Origin: JAXLYX01 sp046351215
GTDB taxonomy: Bacteria > Myxococcota_A > Polyangia > Polyangiales > Houyiibacteriaceae
DNA: 19,646 nt
Assembly (NCBI GenBank): GCA_046351215.1
Contig: JAXLYX010000044.1
Coordinates: 1 to 19,646 of the forward strand
Reading direction: 5' to 3'
Every line of letters begins with the position of its first letter. Positions within the stretch are counted from its first letter, which is position 1. The notes beneath the pieces are model-generated. The model saw only the letters and a program-made list of their open reading frames with translations. It searched no databases and was not told the DNA's origin. Shown one piece after another: positions 1 through 10,638 of this stretch. A program made the position numbers and the translations under genes.

Positions 1-608
1 CAGTTCCGCGTCGCCCAGGCGGCGCTCGCCGAGGCCCAGGTCATGGCGGGCTACACGACGATCCGCTCGCCCATCTCGGGCGTCGTGACCGCGAAGGAGA
101 GCGACGTCGGCGACCTCGCCGTGCCCGGCCATCCCCTCCTGGTCCTCGAGAGCCCGGGCGCGATGCGCCTCGAGGCCTTCGTGCCGGAGACCCTCGCGCA
201 CCGCCTCGCGCGGGGCACGAGGATGCCGGTCCACGTGGACGCGCTCGGGCGGGACTTCGAGGCGACGGTCGCGGAGCAGAGCCCCTCGGCCGATCCCGCG
301 AGCCGCACCGTGCTCATCAAGCTCGACCTCCCCGAGACGCCGGAGCTGCGGTCCGGCATGTTCGGCCGCCTCGTCGTGCCGACGGGCGAGGATCGCGCCG
401 TGACCGTGCCGCGCGAGGCCCTCGTGCGGCGCGGCCAGATGGAGACGGTCTTCGTGGCCGACCACGGCCATGCGCGCCTGCGCATCGTGCGCGCCGGCCG
501 CTCGTACGACGGACGCATCGAGCTGCTCTCCGGCCTCGCCGGCGGAGAGCCCGTGATCGTGACCCATGCGGAACGTCTGCTCGACGGGCAGGCGGTGACG
601 GTGCAGCC

Positions 609-612
<4 letters not shown>
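1..612 (+). CDS. RND efflux membrane fusion protein (HlyD/AcrA type), 3' part
   Basis: This is the C-terminal 203 residues of a periplasmic adaptor, which links an RND inner-membrane pump to an outer-membrane channel. The reading frame is open to the first base of the window, so the N-terminus lies upstream and the Met at position 43 is internal. Seen: the end of a helical hairpin (AEAQV), then the second half of the lipoyl/barrel-sandwich domain with the hallmark TIRSPISGVV and a GDLAVPGHPLLVLES stretch. A beta-barrel domain follows, with a typical LRSGMFGRLVVP segment, then the membrane-proximal domain (VPREALVRRG, VFVAD, ELLSGLAGGEPVIV, LLDGQAV). Its stop codon overlaps the start of the transporter gene by 4 bp (ATGA), so the two are surely co-translated. 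The substrate cannot be told from this fragment. Confidence 0.93.
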
Positions 613-3947
<3,335 letters not shown>

Positions 3948-3965
3948 GTCGGACCCCGTTCGTCC

Positions 3966-3994
3966 TTTACGGTCCGGGAGCCCCCCTGTAGGCT
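3966..3994 (+). promoter_or_regulatory. Candidate promoter of the 2OG oxygenase gene
   Basis: TTTACG (3966-3971) and TAGGCT (3989-3994) are separated by exactly 17 bp and resemble sigma70 -35 and -10 hexamers. Initiation about 7 nt after the -10 would fall at roughly 4001-4003, at or next to the GTG start, giving a leaderless or near-leaderless mRNA. No Shine-Dalgarno is present. The -10 overlaps the hairpin at 3971-4002. Confidence 0.5.
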
Positions 3995-4002
3995 CCCGGA
4001 CC
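3971..4002 (+). terminator. 12-bp perfect hairpin between RND pump and 2OG oxygenase genes
   Basis: GGTCCGGGAGCC (3971-3982) and GGCTCCCGGACC (3991-4002) are perfect reverse complements separated by an 8-nt loop, 23 bp after the RND stop codon. No T-run follows, as is common in high-GC genomes, so intrinsic termination is plausible but not certain. The right arm ends at the base before the GTG start of the next gene, and a promoter-like -10 element lies across the loop and right arm. The element may therefore also act on the downstream gene. Confidence 0.6.
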
Positions 4003-4596
4003 GTGATCGTCACCGAACCCTGGTGGATGTTTTCCGAGATCGTCGACGCGGCGACCTGCGACCGGATCCTCGAGCTCGGCCTCTCGCTGACGCAGGAGCG
4101 CGGTCGAGGTCGCACCGACGAGCTCGAGCAGCAGCGCAAGACCCGCATCGCGTGGATCCGCGAGGAGTGGGTCTACGACGTCGTCGAGCCCTGGGTCTAC
4201 CGAGCGAACCGCGAGGCGGGCTGGAACTTCGACGTGGAGCGGATGCAGTCCCTGCAGTTCGGCATCTACGCCGACGGCGGGCACTACGACTGGCACTTCG
4301 ACATGACGGGGCGCGTCTACTCCGAGAGGGACGAGGTCGCGCCCGAGTTCCACGGCCTGCTCCGCAAGATCAGCTTCTCGCTCCAGCTCAACGATCCCTC
4401 CGAGTACGACGGGGGCGACTTCGAGATCGAGCTCGGGCTGCCGAGCGACACGAACCGCATCGAACGTCCGAATCCGAAGCGCACGCGCGGCTCGCTCGTC
4501 GTGTTCCCGTCGTTCCTCCCGCACCGCGTCACCCCGGTGACGCGCGGTGTGCGCTACAGCCTCGTCAGCTGGCTCTGCGGCAAGCCCTGGCGCTGA
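4003..4596 (+). CDS. 2-oxoglutarate/Fe(II)-dependent oxygenase (prolyl-4-hydroxylase-like, PKHD type)
   Basis: This 197-residue soluble protein has the double-stranded beta-helix fold of Fe(II)/2OG oxygenases. The family couples 2-oxoglutarate decarboxylation to hydroxylation of a protein or small molecule. The iron triad is visible: H98 and D100 in YDWHFD, and distal H174 in LPHRVTPV, with R184 (GVRYSLV) as the likely 2OG carboxylate ligand. The family stretch ISFSLQLNDPSEYDGGDFE lies at 123-141, and FPSFLPHRV is typical of the P4Hc/PKHD group. I chose the GTG at 4003 because the N-terminal WWMF segment before the first helix is typical of relatives and would be lost from the ATG at 4027. 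There is no Shine-Dalgarno, but a promoter-like element sits just upstream. It appears to be a single-gene unit. The substrate is unknown; related proteins are annotated as peptidyl-prolyl or phage-type hydroxylases. Confidence 0.88.
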   Translation: MIVTEPWWMFSEIVDAATCDRILELGLSLTQERGRGRTDELEQQRKTRIAWIREEWVYDVVEPWVYRANREAGWNFDVERMQSLQFGIYADGGHYDWHFDMTGRVYSERDEVAPEFHGLLRKISFSLQLNDPSEYDGGDFEIELGLPSDTNRIERPNPKRTRGSLVVFPSFLPHRVTPVTRGVRYSLVSWLCGKPWR

Positions 4597-4651
4597 TCGA
4601 CGGCGTCCGCTCCACCGCGCCGAGGACGGGCGCGGGAACGTGGACGCGTGG

Positions 4652-4657
4652 TATCGT
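4652..4657 (+). promoter_or_regulatory. Candidate -10 element of the kinase-TPR gene
   Basis: TATCGT lies 12 bp before the ATG at 4670 and resembles the TAnnnT hexamers before other genes here. No good -35 is seen at 16-18 bp. A GGAG (4659-4662), 7 nt before the ATG, could instead be a Shine-Dalgarno. If the -10 is used the leader would be about 6 nt and exclude it, so only one reading can be right. Confidence 0.3.
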
Positions 4658-4669
4658 CGGAGCCTTCCG

Positions 4670-6547
4670 ATGCTCGCCCCGATTCCGATGCCCGGAGACG
4701 TCCTCGAAGGCGGTCGCTTCGAGGTCGTGCGGACGTACGAAGGGGGGATGGGCGTCGTCCTGCTCGTCGTCGATCACGCGAACGCGGATTCGCCGCTCGC
4801 GCTGAAGACCCTCCGGCCCGAGGCGCTCTCGGACGCGTCCCTGCGCGAGGTCTTCCTCCGCGAGGCGACGCTCTGGAGCCGGATCTCGCGCCATCCCCAC
4901 ATCGTGCAGGCCTACGGGGTGTTCCGCCTCGGCCCCGAGCGCGCGCCCCACCTGGCGCTCGAGTACGTCGCGCCCGAGGAGGGCTCGAAGGATCCTTCGT
5001 TGCGGGCCCGGATCGCGCCCGGGCAGCCCCTCGCGTCGTGGTACGCGCTCGCGCTCGGCCTCCAGATCGTCCGGGGCATGATCCACGCGACGCTCGAGAT
5101 CCCGGGGCTCGTGCACCGGGACCTGAAGCTCGACAACGTGCTCGTGGGACGCGACGGACTCGCGAAGATCACGGACTTCGGCCTCGCCCTGGCGCCCCCG
5201 TCGACGGGCCTCGACGCGCTCTTCCGCGCGGCGGAGCCGGGCGAGGTCGCGGGGAGCCCGAGCTCCGTGGCCCCCGAGCACTGGAACGGCCAGGCGCTCG
5301 ACGTGCGGACGGACCTCTACGCCTTCGGGTGCATGCTCTACGAGATGCTGATCGGGGTGCCTCCGGTCGCGGGGCACGACGTCGAGTCCTATCGGGCGGC
5401 CCACGTGGCGGGCGCGGCCGAGCAGGCGCCGATCCCGGCGAGCTTCCCCGAGGAGCTCGTGAGCCTGCTCCGTTCCTGCCTCGCCCTCGACCGGGAGTCC
5501 CGCCCGAGCTCGTTCGCGGCGGTCGAGCCGGTGCTCGAGGCGATGTACGAGCTGGCGACCGGTCAGCCGGCCCCGCGCTCGCCTTCCCCCGCCGAGCTCG
5601 AGCAGCTCGACTTCCTCTCGCTCGGCGCGAGCCTCCTCTCCCTCGGCCTCGCCTCGGCCGACATCGGACGCCACGACGCCGCGCTCGCGTTCTACGAGCG
5701 CGTGCACGGCGTCGCACGGACGCTCGGGGACCGTGCGCTCGACGCGGCCGCGCTCTCGAACGCGTCGCTCTCGCTCGGGGCGCTCGGCGACCTCGGCGGC
5801 GCCCTGCAGGCGGCGGAGCGCGCGATCGCGACCTATCGCGCGGTCGGGGATCGACGGGGCGAGGCGAAGGCGACGGCGAACGAGGGTGGGTTCCTCGCCG
5901 AGCTCGGGCGGACGCAGGAGGCCCTCGCGCGGCTCACCGAGGCCCTGCCGGTCCTCGCGGCCGAAGGCGATTACGCGGCCGTCGCCAACGTACGGACGCG
6001 CATGGCGCCGCTCTTCGCCGTCACCGGGCGGCTCGACGAGGCCGCGCGCTCGCTCGAGGAGAGCGTCCAGCTCTTCGAGCGACTCGGCGATCGACGGAGC
6101 CGCGCCGTCGCGCTCGGCACGCTCGGACAGATGCGGCGGCGTCAGCGCCGCGTCGACGAGGCCATCGACTGTGCCGAGGAATCGATCGCGCTCTTCCGTG
6201 CGATCGGGGATCGCGGGGGCGAGGCGCGCGAGCTGGCGATCCTCGGCCATCACCAGGCGGCCGCGGGTCGCAAGGCGAAGGCCATCGATTGCTGGAACCA
6301 GAGCCTCGAGATGGCCGAGCAGGTCGGCGACCGACTCCTCGCGGGGACGACCTCGTACACCCTCGCCACCTGCTTCCTCGAGATGGCGAACGCCACCCAC
6401 GACCCACGGCCGCTTCGCAACGCGTTCGCGCTCGCGACGAGCGCCGACCGGCTCTACCGCGAGTGCGAGCGCCTCGACTACGCCGCCGACGCCGCGCGGC
6501 TCGCCGAGCACGTCGCGGCGCAGCTACGCGCGGCCGGTCTCGCCTGA
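4670..6547 (+). CDS. Hanks-type Ser/Thr protein kinase with C-terminal TPR repeats (soluble)
   Basis: This 625-residue protein has a eukaryote-like kinase domain at about 15-290, followed by about six TPR-like helical pairs at about 315-560. Catalytic features seen: glycine loop YEGGMGVV (23-30), ATP-binding K46 in LALKTL, E65 in helix C, HRDLKLDN (149-156, base D151), DFG (169-171), APE (201-203) and D215 in RTDLYAFG. All essential residues are present, so it should be active. The first glycine of the usual GxGxxG loop is Tyr (Y23). The TPR units recur with a period of about 40 residues around a GDR motif (353-355, 393-395, 473-475, 513-515, 553-555) and probably bind partner proteins. There is no membrane segment, so it is cytosolic. 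The ATG at 4670 puts the kinase domain near the N-terminus. An in-frame ATG at 4547 would run through the preceding gene and is rejected; ATG 4688 is possible. It is convergent, 2 bp apart, with the diiron gene. Confidence 0.93.
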   Translation: MLAPIPMPGDVLEGGRFEVVRTYEGGMGVVLLVVDHANADSPLALKTLRPEALSDASLREVFLREATLWSRISRHPHIVQAYGVFRLGPERAPHLALEYVAPEEGSKDPSLRARIAPGQPLASWYALALGLQIVRGMIHATLEIPGLVHRDLKLDNVLVGRDGLAKITDFGLALAPPSTGLDALFRAAEPGEVAGSPSSVAPEHWNGQALDVRTDLYAFGCMLYEMLIGVPPVAGHDVESYRAAHVAGAAEQAPIPASFPEELVSLLRSCLALDRESRPSSFAAVEPVLEAMYELATGQPAPRSPSPAELEQLDFLSLGASLLSLGLASADIGRHDAALAFYERVHGVARTLGDRALDAAALSNASLSLGALGDLGGALQAAERAIATYRAVGDRRGEAKATANEGGFLAELGRTQEALARLTEALPVLAAEGDYAAVANVRTRMAPLFAVTGRLDEAARSLEESVQLFERLGDRRSRAVALGTLGQMRRRQRRVDEAIDCAEESIALFRAIGDRGGEARELAILGHHQAAAGRKAKAIDCWNQSLEMAEQVGDRLLAGTTSYTLATCFLEMANATHDPRPLRNAFALATSADRLYRECERLDYAADAARLAEHVAAQLRAAGLA

Positions 6548-6549
6548 CG

Positions 6550-7518
6550 TCAGCAGTAGGCTTTCGCGCCGACCGCTTCCTCCGCGAGCTCGTCGAAGCT
6601 CATCCGGCGGGCGCGCTTCGCCTCCTCGGCCGTGAACATGACCTGGAGCAGCTCGAGGGGAGCTCCGCCGACGCGCGCGAGGACGCCGCCGAAGACGGGG
6701 CCGAGGACCGGATGCGTCGCGACGTCGCGAACCCTCCGCATGAAGCGCGGGAAGGGGCGCTTCGCGATCTCCGGCTTCTCCGCGAGGAGCTGGAAGCGCT
6801 TCAGCGCCTCCCGGATCCGGCGTCCGCTCGGATCGACGACGGACATCGGGGCGAGGAAGACGTCCTCGAAGAAGGGCTTCGCGTGGTAGAGGAGGTTCGC
6901 GAACGTCCACCACGCCGCGAGCGTCTCGCCGAAGGGCCGCGGCGGCTGCGACTCGAGCCATCGCTGGTACTCCGGCGACGCGTAGTACTCCGCCATGTGG
7001 TAGTCGACCGCGATGTGGCGGGACTCGTCCTTGTTCACGAGGTCCATCGCGCGCTGGCTCATCGTGTCGTGCACGAAGTCGTTGATCGAGCGGAGCAGCG
7101 CGACGTCGAGGATGAGCTCGCCGCCCGTGATGTAGGCGTTCGCGATCTCGGCGGAGAGGTACCGGAGCGCGTTCAGGAAGTGCGGCTGGAACGCCAGGAG
7201 ACTCGGGCTCATCTCGTAGCGCTGCAGCTTCCTCACGTCGTAGAAGGCCGCGAGCCGCTCGGCGACCTTCGCGTGCCGCTCCTCGTCGGCGACGAAGGTC
7301 GCGAAGATCTTCTTCAGCGTCGGGTCCTCCGTGCGGCGCCGTTGCTCTTCGAAGAGCGCGCCGGCGAAGCGCTCGATGCCCGCCATGTCGGTGAAGTACT
7401 GGACGATCGCGCGTTCCTCGTCCGGAGCCATCTCGCGAGGGGTGGCCGACCAGTCGAGATCGCGGTCGATGTTCCACTGACCTTTCCGACACAGCTCGAG
7501 CATTCGCTCCGGGTTCAT
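6550..7518 (-). CDS. Ferritin-like diiron protein, possible diiron oxygenase
   Basis: This 322-residue soluble protein has the ligand pattern of a diiron four-helix bundle: E49 (GIERF), E79/H82 (EERH), E134 (TGGEL) and E165/H168 (ESRH). The two ExxH motifs at helix spacings of about 30 residues are the signature of the ferritin/ribonucleotide reductase superfamily, which includes oxygenases such as the N-oxygenase AurF. Length is close to AurF, but the extra histidine AurF carries four residues before its second ExxH is Val here (V161), so an arylamine N-oxygenase role is not supported directly. A C-terminal part of about 110 residues (215-322) has no motif I recognise. The ATG at 7518 has a strong Shine-Dalgarno, GGAGGT (7529-7524), 5 nt upstream. 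It is transcribed in the same direction as the histidine kinase, 153 bp downstream of it, with a possible promoter in the gap. No biosynthetic neighbours suggest a substrate. Confidence 0.82.
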   Translation of the reverse strand: MNPERMLELCRKGQWNIDRDLDWSATPREMAPDEERAIVQYFTDMAGIERFAGALFEEQRRRTEDPTLKKIFATFVADEERHAKVAERLAAFYDVRKLQRYEMSPSLLAFQPHFLNALRYLSAEIANAYITGGELILDVALLRSINDFVHDTMSQRAMDLVNKDESRHIAVDYHMAEYYASPEYQRWLESQPPRPFGETLAAWWTFANLLYHAKPFFEDVFLAPMSVVDPSGRRIREALKRFQLLAEKPEIAKRPFPRFMRRVRDVATHPVLGPVFGGVLARVGGAPLELLQVMFTAEEAKRARRMSFDELAEEAVGAKAYC

Positions 7519-7551
7519 CGCGGACCTCCGTGGGGCGTGGGGATCCCGTAC

Positions 7552-7557
7552 AAGCTA
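7552..7557 (-). promoter_or_regulatory. Candidate -10 of the diiron protein gene
   Basis: On the minus strand TAGCTT (7557-7552) lies 33 bp before the ATG at 7518. Initiation about 7 nt downstream would give a leader of about 27 nt that includes the Shine-Dalgarno GGAGGT. No convincing -35 hexamer is seen, so this is tentative. The rest of the 153-bp gap to the histidine kinase gene holds a short 6-bp-stem inverted repeat (7610-7626). Confidence 0.3.
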
Positions 7558-7671
7558 GACCCGGAGGGCCTCGATCCGTAGGGAGGCGGGCACTTGCGCC
7601 CACGAATCGGTGCGATGCGTTCGCACATCGAACGCCAACCCTTCCGGGTGCATCGCGCGCGGAGATGGCTT

Positions 7672-9930
7672 CTATCCGTGGGAATCCGCGTCGCGGGATC
7701 GGATCCGTTCGAGGAGCGTCGCGAGCTCTCGACGCCCACAGGGTTTGGCCAGGCAGGCCACGAGCCCCTGGTCGAGCAGCGCCGTCACGTCGGCGCCGCG
7801 CAGGTAGCCGCTCACGATCGCGACCTTGGCGCTGGGATCGAAGGCGCGGATCTCGCGGAACGCCGCGTCGCCCGTCGTGTGGGGCATCACCTGATCGAGG
7901 AGCACGAGGTCGAAGCGCCGCCGTTCCCGGTACGCGCGCACGGCCTCCCGCCCGTCCTCGACGTCCACCACCTCGCAGCCGAGCTCCTCGAGCAGGGCCC
8001 GCGAGACCGCGCGCACGGGGGCCTCGTCGTCGGCCACGAGGACGACGAGGGGGCTCGCCGCGGCGTCGAGGCGTCTCGCCTGCGACTCCGTCGTCGGCGC
8101 GACGACGGGGAGGTAGAGCCGGAACGTCGAGCCCTTCCCGAGCTCGCTCTCGACCTCGATCGAGCCGCCGAAGTCCTTCGCCGTCGTGTAGACGCTCGCG
8201 AGGCCGAGCCCCGTCCCGCGGCCCACGGGCTTCGTCGTGAAGAAGGGCTCGAAGATCCGATCGCGGATCTCGGGGGCCATGCCCGTGCCCGTGTCCGACA
8301 CCGAGAGCACGAGGTGGGGTCCGGGCCGCACCGATCCGCCGAGGCGATCGCAGTCCTCGGCGTGGAGGTGGCGCAGCGAGGTCCCGATCGCGAGGGTGCC
8401 TCCGTCGGGCATCGCGTCGCGGGCGTTCAGCCCCAGGTTCAGCACCGCGCTCTGCAGCCGCGAGGCGTCGCCGACGAGGCTCGTGGGCGGGACGTCCAGT
8501 CGTTCGACGAGCCGCACCCGCGAGTCGAGTCCCCACTTCACGAGGTGGATCGCCTCCTCGATCTCGCGTCGGGCCTCGAACGACTCGCGCCGCGCGGGCT
8601 CGCTGCGCGCGAAGCGCCTCAGGTGGCCCGTGATCCCGACGGCGCGCGCGATGCTCTGATCGAGGATGTCGACGTAGCTCCGGAGCTTCGTCTCCGCCGG
8701 GAGCCCGTTGCGCAAGAGGTCGACGCAGCCCTTCATCGCCGCGAGCATGTTGTTGAAGTCGTGCGCGATGCCTCCGGAGAGCTGGCCGAGGGCCTGCATC
8801 TTCTCGGCGTCGTGGAGGGTCGACTGGAGCTTCACGAGCTCCGTGACGTCCCGCCCTTCGGGCACGAGGAACCGCACCGTGCCGTGCGTGTCGCGGTACG
8901 CCGAGAGCGAGAAGTCGATCTCGAGCAATCGTCCGTCTGCGGTCCGATGCGTCGTCTGGAACCGATCGAAGCCCTCCTTCGAGGCCCGGTCGATCGCCTC
9001 GCGGAGGCGTCCCGCGGCCTCGGGGTCGTGGCTCCACCAGGGGGCGTCGGCGAAGGGGCGGCCGAGGACGTCTTCCTCGCGCAGCCCGAGCGGCTCGAGC
9101 GAAGCCCGGTTGGCGAGGAGCAGGTTGCCCTCGAGGTCCAGGAGGCCGATGAACTGGAACGTGCTGTCGAGGACCGCTCGGTAGCGCAGCTCCTGCTCGC
9201 GGAGCGCGCCGTGCGCACGGGCGAGCGCCTCGGTGGACTCGCGCTCGCGCGCGACGAGGAGGGCGGCGAGCGTGGGGATCGCGACGGGATGGATCGACGC
9301 CACGAAGGGCCACGGCGAGACGAGGCCGAGGTGGCGGAGAGCGTCCCCGATCCCGGCGGCGGCGTACGCGAACGAGGCGAGGGCGATCCCGAGCCACGGC
9401 GCACGCGGGACGGAACGGGCGCGGATGGCGTCGAGCCCGCTCCACAGGAAGGCCGCGAAGAGACCCGCGTCGAGGATCGGGGCGACGAGCGGATCGGCGG
9501 GACCGTCCGGGAGGAAGGCGGGCTCTCCCCACGGCAGGATGCGGCTGCGCATCGCCTCGAGCGAGAGCAGTCCCGCCGCTCCCGGCGAGAGGGCCGAGTA
9601 GGCGGCGAAGACGAGGCTCGCGTGGGCGAGCAGGCGGTGGGTGCGCGAGCCTCCCGCGTGCAGCGCGTGGCCCGCGGCTCCGAAGAAGCCGGCCAGCCCG
9701 ACGAAGGAGCAGGACGCGCACACGCGGACGAGCGGCTCCGCGCTCGCGACGTCCGTGGTCCCGACGAGGAAGAGGAGGGTGATCGCGAAGAGCCCCAGGG
9801 CCGTCGCGCCGACGGCGAGCCAGCGAACCGCCCGATCCCCCGGCCGCCGGACGGCGAGCGTCGCGGAGGCCCCCGCCGAGGCGAAGAACACACCCGCCGT
9901 GAGGGCGACGAACGGGACGAGCAACGCCAT
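7672..9930 (-). CDS. Hybrid histidine kinase: 7 membrane helices, PAS, HisKA/HATPase, receiver
   Basis: This 752-residue inner-membrane signalling protein begins with about seven hydrophobic helices (roughly 3-24, 37-56, 68-91, 100-120, 148-170, 178-198, 207-227). A short linker and a PAS domain follow (about 245-365). The dimerisation/phosphoacceptor domain carries H390 in GGIAHDFNNMLA. The ATPase domain shows the N box (NLGLNARDAM, N502), DTGTGM (546-551) and GRGTGLGLA (570-578). A C-terminal receiver domain (about 627-745) has D634/D635, phosphoacceptor D679 in LLLDQVMP, S707 and K729, so it is complete. The HDFNN H-box is typical of kinases that act with an attached receiver. The start is at 9930, where AAGGAGG (9947-9941) gives a Shine-Dalgarno 10 nt upstream and the first helix begins at once; the ATG at 9999 would add 23 polar residues. 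No separate response regulator or Hpt gene is in the window, so the output is unknown. It is divergent from the CBS gene. Confidence 0.94.
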   Translation of the reverse strand: MALLVPFVALTAGVFFASAGASATLAVRRPGDRAVRWLAVGATALGLFAITLLFLVGTTDVASAEPLVRVCASCSFVGLAGFFGAAGHALHAGGSRTHRLLAHASLVFAAYSALSPGAAGLLSLEAMRSRILPWGEPAFLPDGPADPLVAPILDAGLFAAFLWSGLDAIRARSVPRAPWLGIALASFAYAAAGIGDALRHLGLVSPWPFVASIHPVAIPTLAALLVARERESTEALARAHGALREQELRYRAVLDSTFQFIGLLDLEGNLLLANRASLEPLGLREEDVLGRPFADAPWWSHDPEAAGRLREAIDRASKEGFDRFQTTHRTADGRLLEIDFSLSAYRDTHGTVRFLVPEGRDVTELVKLQSTLHDAEKMQALGQLSGGIAHDFNNMLAAMKGCVDLLRNGLPAETKLRSYVDILDQSIARAVGITGHLRRFARSEPARRESFEARREIEEAIHLVKWGLDSRVRLVERLDVPPTSLVGDASRLQSAVLNLGLNARDAMPDGGTLAIGTSLRHLHAEDCDRLGGSVRPGPHLVLSVSDTGTGMAPEIRDRIFEPFFTTKPVGRGTGLGLASVYTTAKDFGGSIEVESELGKGSTFRLYLPVVAPTTESQARRLDAAASPLVVLVADDEAPVRAVSRALLEELGCEVVDVEDGREAVRAYRERRRFDLVLLDQVMPHTTGDAAFREIRAFDPSAKVAIVSGYLRGADVTALLDQGLVACLAKPCGRRELATLLERIRSRDADSHG

Positions 9931-10142
9931 CGGTCCGCGGCCTCCTTCTCGGCCCGCACACGAGACCGCAGGATCGCTCCCCGCGGGCGGGGACCGCAAT
10001 CCCGGAAGCGAATCGGTGAACCGGTTGCGGATTTGCGGGCGCGGGAGGCGGGGGCCCTTGTGGCGGGCCGGAGGGGGCCTAGGTGAAGCGACGACCGCCG
10101 GGTTCCCGCCATCGACCCGGACGACCGGCGAAGGGGGAACGC
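9931..10142. promoter_or_regulatory. Divergent intergenic region between histidine kinase and CBS genes
   Basis: These 212 bp must carry the promoters of both divergent genes. Visible structure includes the GC palindrome CCCCGC-GG-GCGGGG (9979-9992) and an 8-bp perfect palindrome AACCGGTT (10019-10026). A repeated TTGCGG core lies in ggTTGCGGatTTGCGGg (from about 10023). A weak TTGTGG/TAGGTG pair (16-bp spacing, the latter at about 10079) could be a plus-strand promoter. Each coding start has its own Shine-Dalgarno. I see no open frame here with recognisable features. Operator function is only inferred. Confidence 0.4.
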
Positions 10143-10583
10143 ATGAACGTCTCGGACATCATGACGACGGACGTCGTCACCATCGACGTGGACGCGACCG
10201 TCGCGGATGCGCTCGAGATCTTCCACGACCTGCCCATCCGACACCTGCCGGTCGTCTCCGCCTCCGGCGAGCTCGTCGGGATGATCAGCGACCGCGATCT
10301 CCGCAGCCTGGGCCTCGCCGCGCTCGTGACGAGCGATCGCTCCGAGGAGCTCGTCGCCAAGCTGCAGGCGAAGGTCACGACCGTCATGTCGGCGGACGTC
10401 TTCTGCGTCACGCCCGAGTCGGACGTGGTCGACGTCATCGATCTCCTCCTCGAGGAGAAGGTCGGAGCGGTGCCGGTGGTCGAGGAGCACGAGGACGAGC
10501 TCGTCGGGATGGTGAGCTACGTCGACGTGCTGCGCGCGATCCGCGAGGAGATGGAGGAGAGCGAGCAGAGCGAGGAGGACTGA
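10143..10583 (+). CDS. Tandem CBS-domain protein
   Basis: This small soluble protein of 146 residues is made almost wholly of two CBS domains (about 7-60 and 78-138), which pair to form a Bateman module. Such modules bind adenine nucleotides or related ligands and usually act as energy or ligand sensors. Seen: VSDIMTTDVVTID, LPIRHLPVVSASGELVGMISDRDL in the first domain, then VTTVMSADVFCVTPESDV and VGAVPVVEEHEDELVGMVSYVDVL in the second. An acidic tail ends the protein (EEMEESEQSEED). The ATG at 10143 follows a purine-rich GAAGGGGGAA Shine-Dalgarno about 4-5 nt upstream. The in-frame ATG at 10083 would add a basic, Pro-rich stretch unlike the family and lacks a ribosome site. It is divergent from the histidine kinase, so shared control is possible. 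The partner it regulates is unknown. Confidence 0.92.
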   Translation: MNVSDIMTTDVVTIDVDATVADALEIFHDLPIRHLPVVSASGELVGMISDRDLRSLGLAALVTSDRSEELVAKLQAKVTTVMSADVFCVTPESDVVDVIDLLLEEKVGAVPVVEEHEDELVGMVSYVDVLRAIREEMEESEQSEED

Positions 10584-10638
10584 CGAGGGCCGCGACGTGT
10601 GCTCGAATGAGGGACGTCCTGCATCGACCGAGGTCCCC

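Noticed and set aside
4547..4669. Upstream in-frame ATG at 4547 as start of the kinase-TPR gene
   Set aside because: It would overlap the end of the 2OG oxygenase gene and add 41 residues of Arg/Ser/Ala-rich sequence with no family counterpart; the promoter-like element and kinase fold favour 4670.
6545..6552. Palindrome TGACGTCA formed by the two facing stop codons
   Set aside because: Facing TGA stops are self-complementary by construction, as with TGATCA at 19275-19280, so this is not evidence of a binding site.
7610..7626. Inverted repeat GTGCGA-TGCGT-TCGCAC as terminator of the histidine kinase gene
   Set aside because: The stem is only 6 bp, there is no T-run, and it lies 46 bp after the stop; such repeats are expected by chance in sequence this GC-rich.
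6524..9961. A 1145-codon minus-strand open frame spanning the diiron and histidine kinase genes in another frame
   Set aside because: Arg/Pro/Gly-rich low-complexity translation with no motifs; it crosses two well-supported genes and the gap between them.
9931..9999. Upstream minus-strand ATG at 9999 as start of the histidine kinase
   Set aside because: The ATG at 9930 has a Shine-Dalgarno and begins directly with the first membrane helix; the extra 23 residues are polar and lack a ribosome site.
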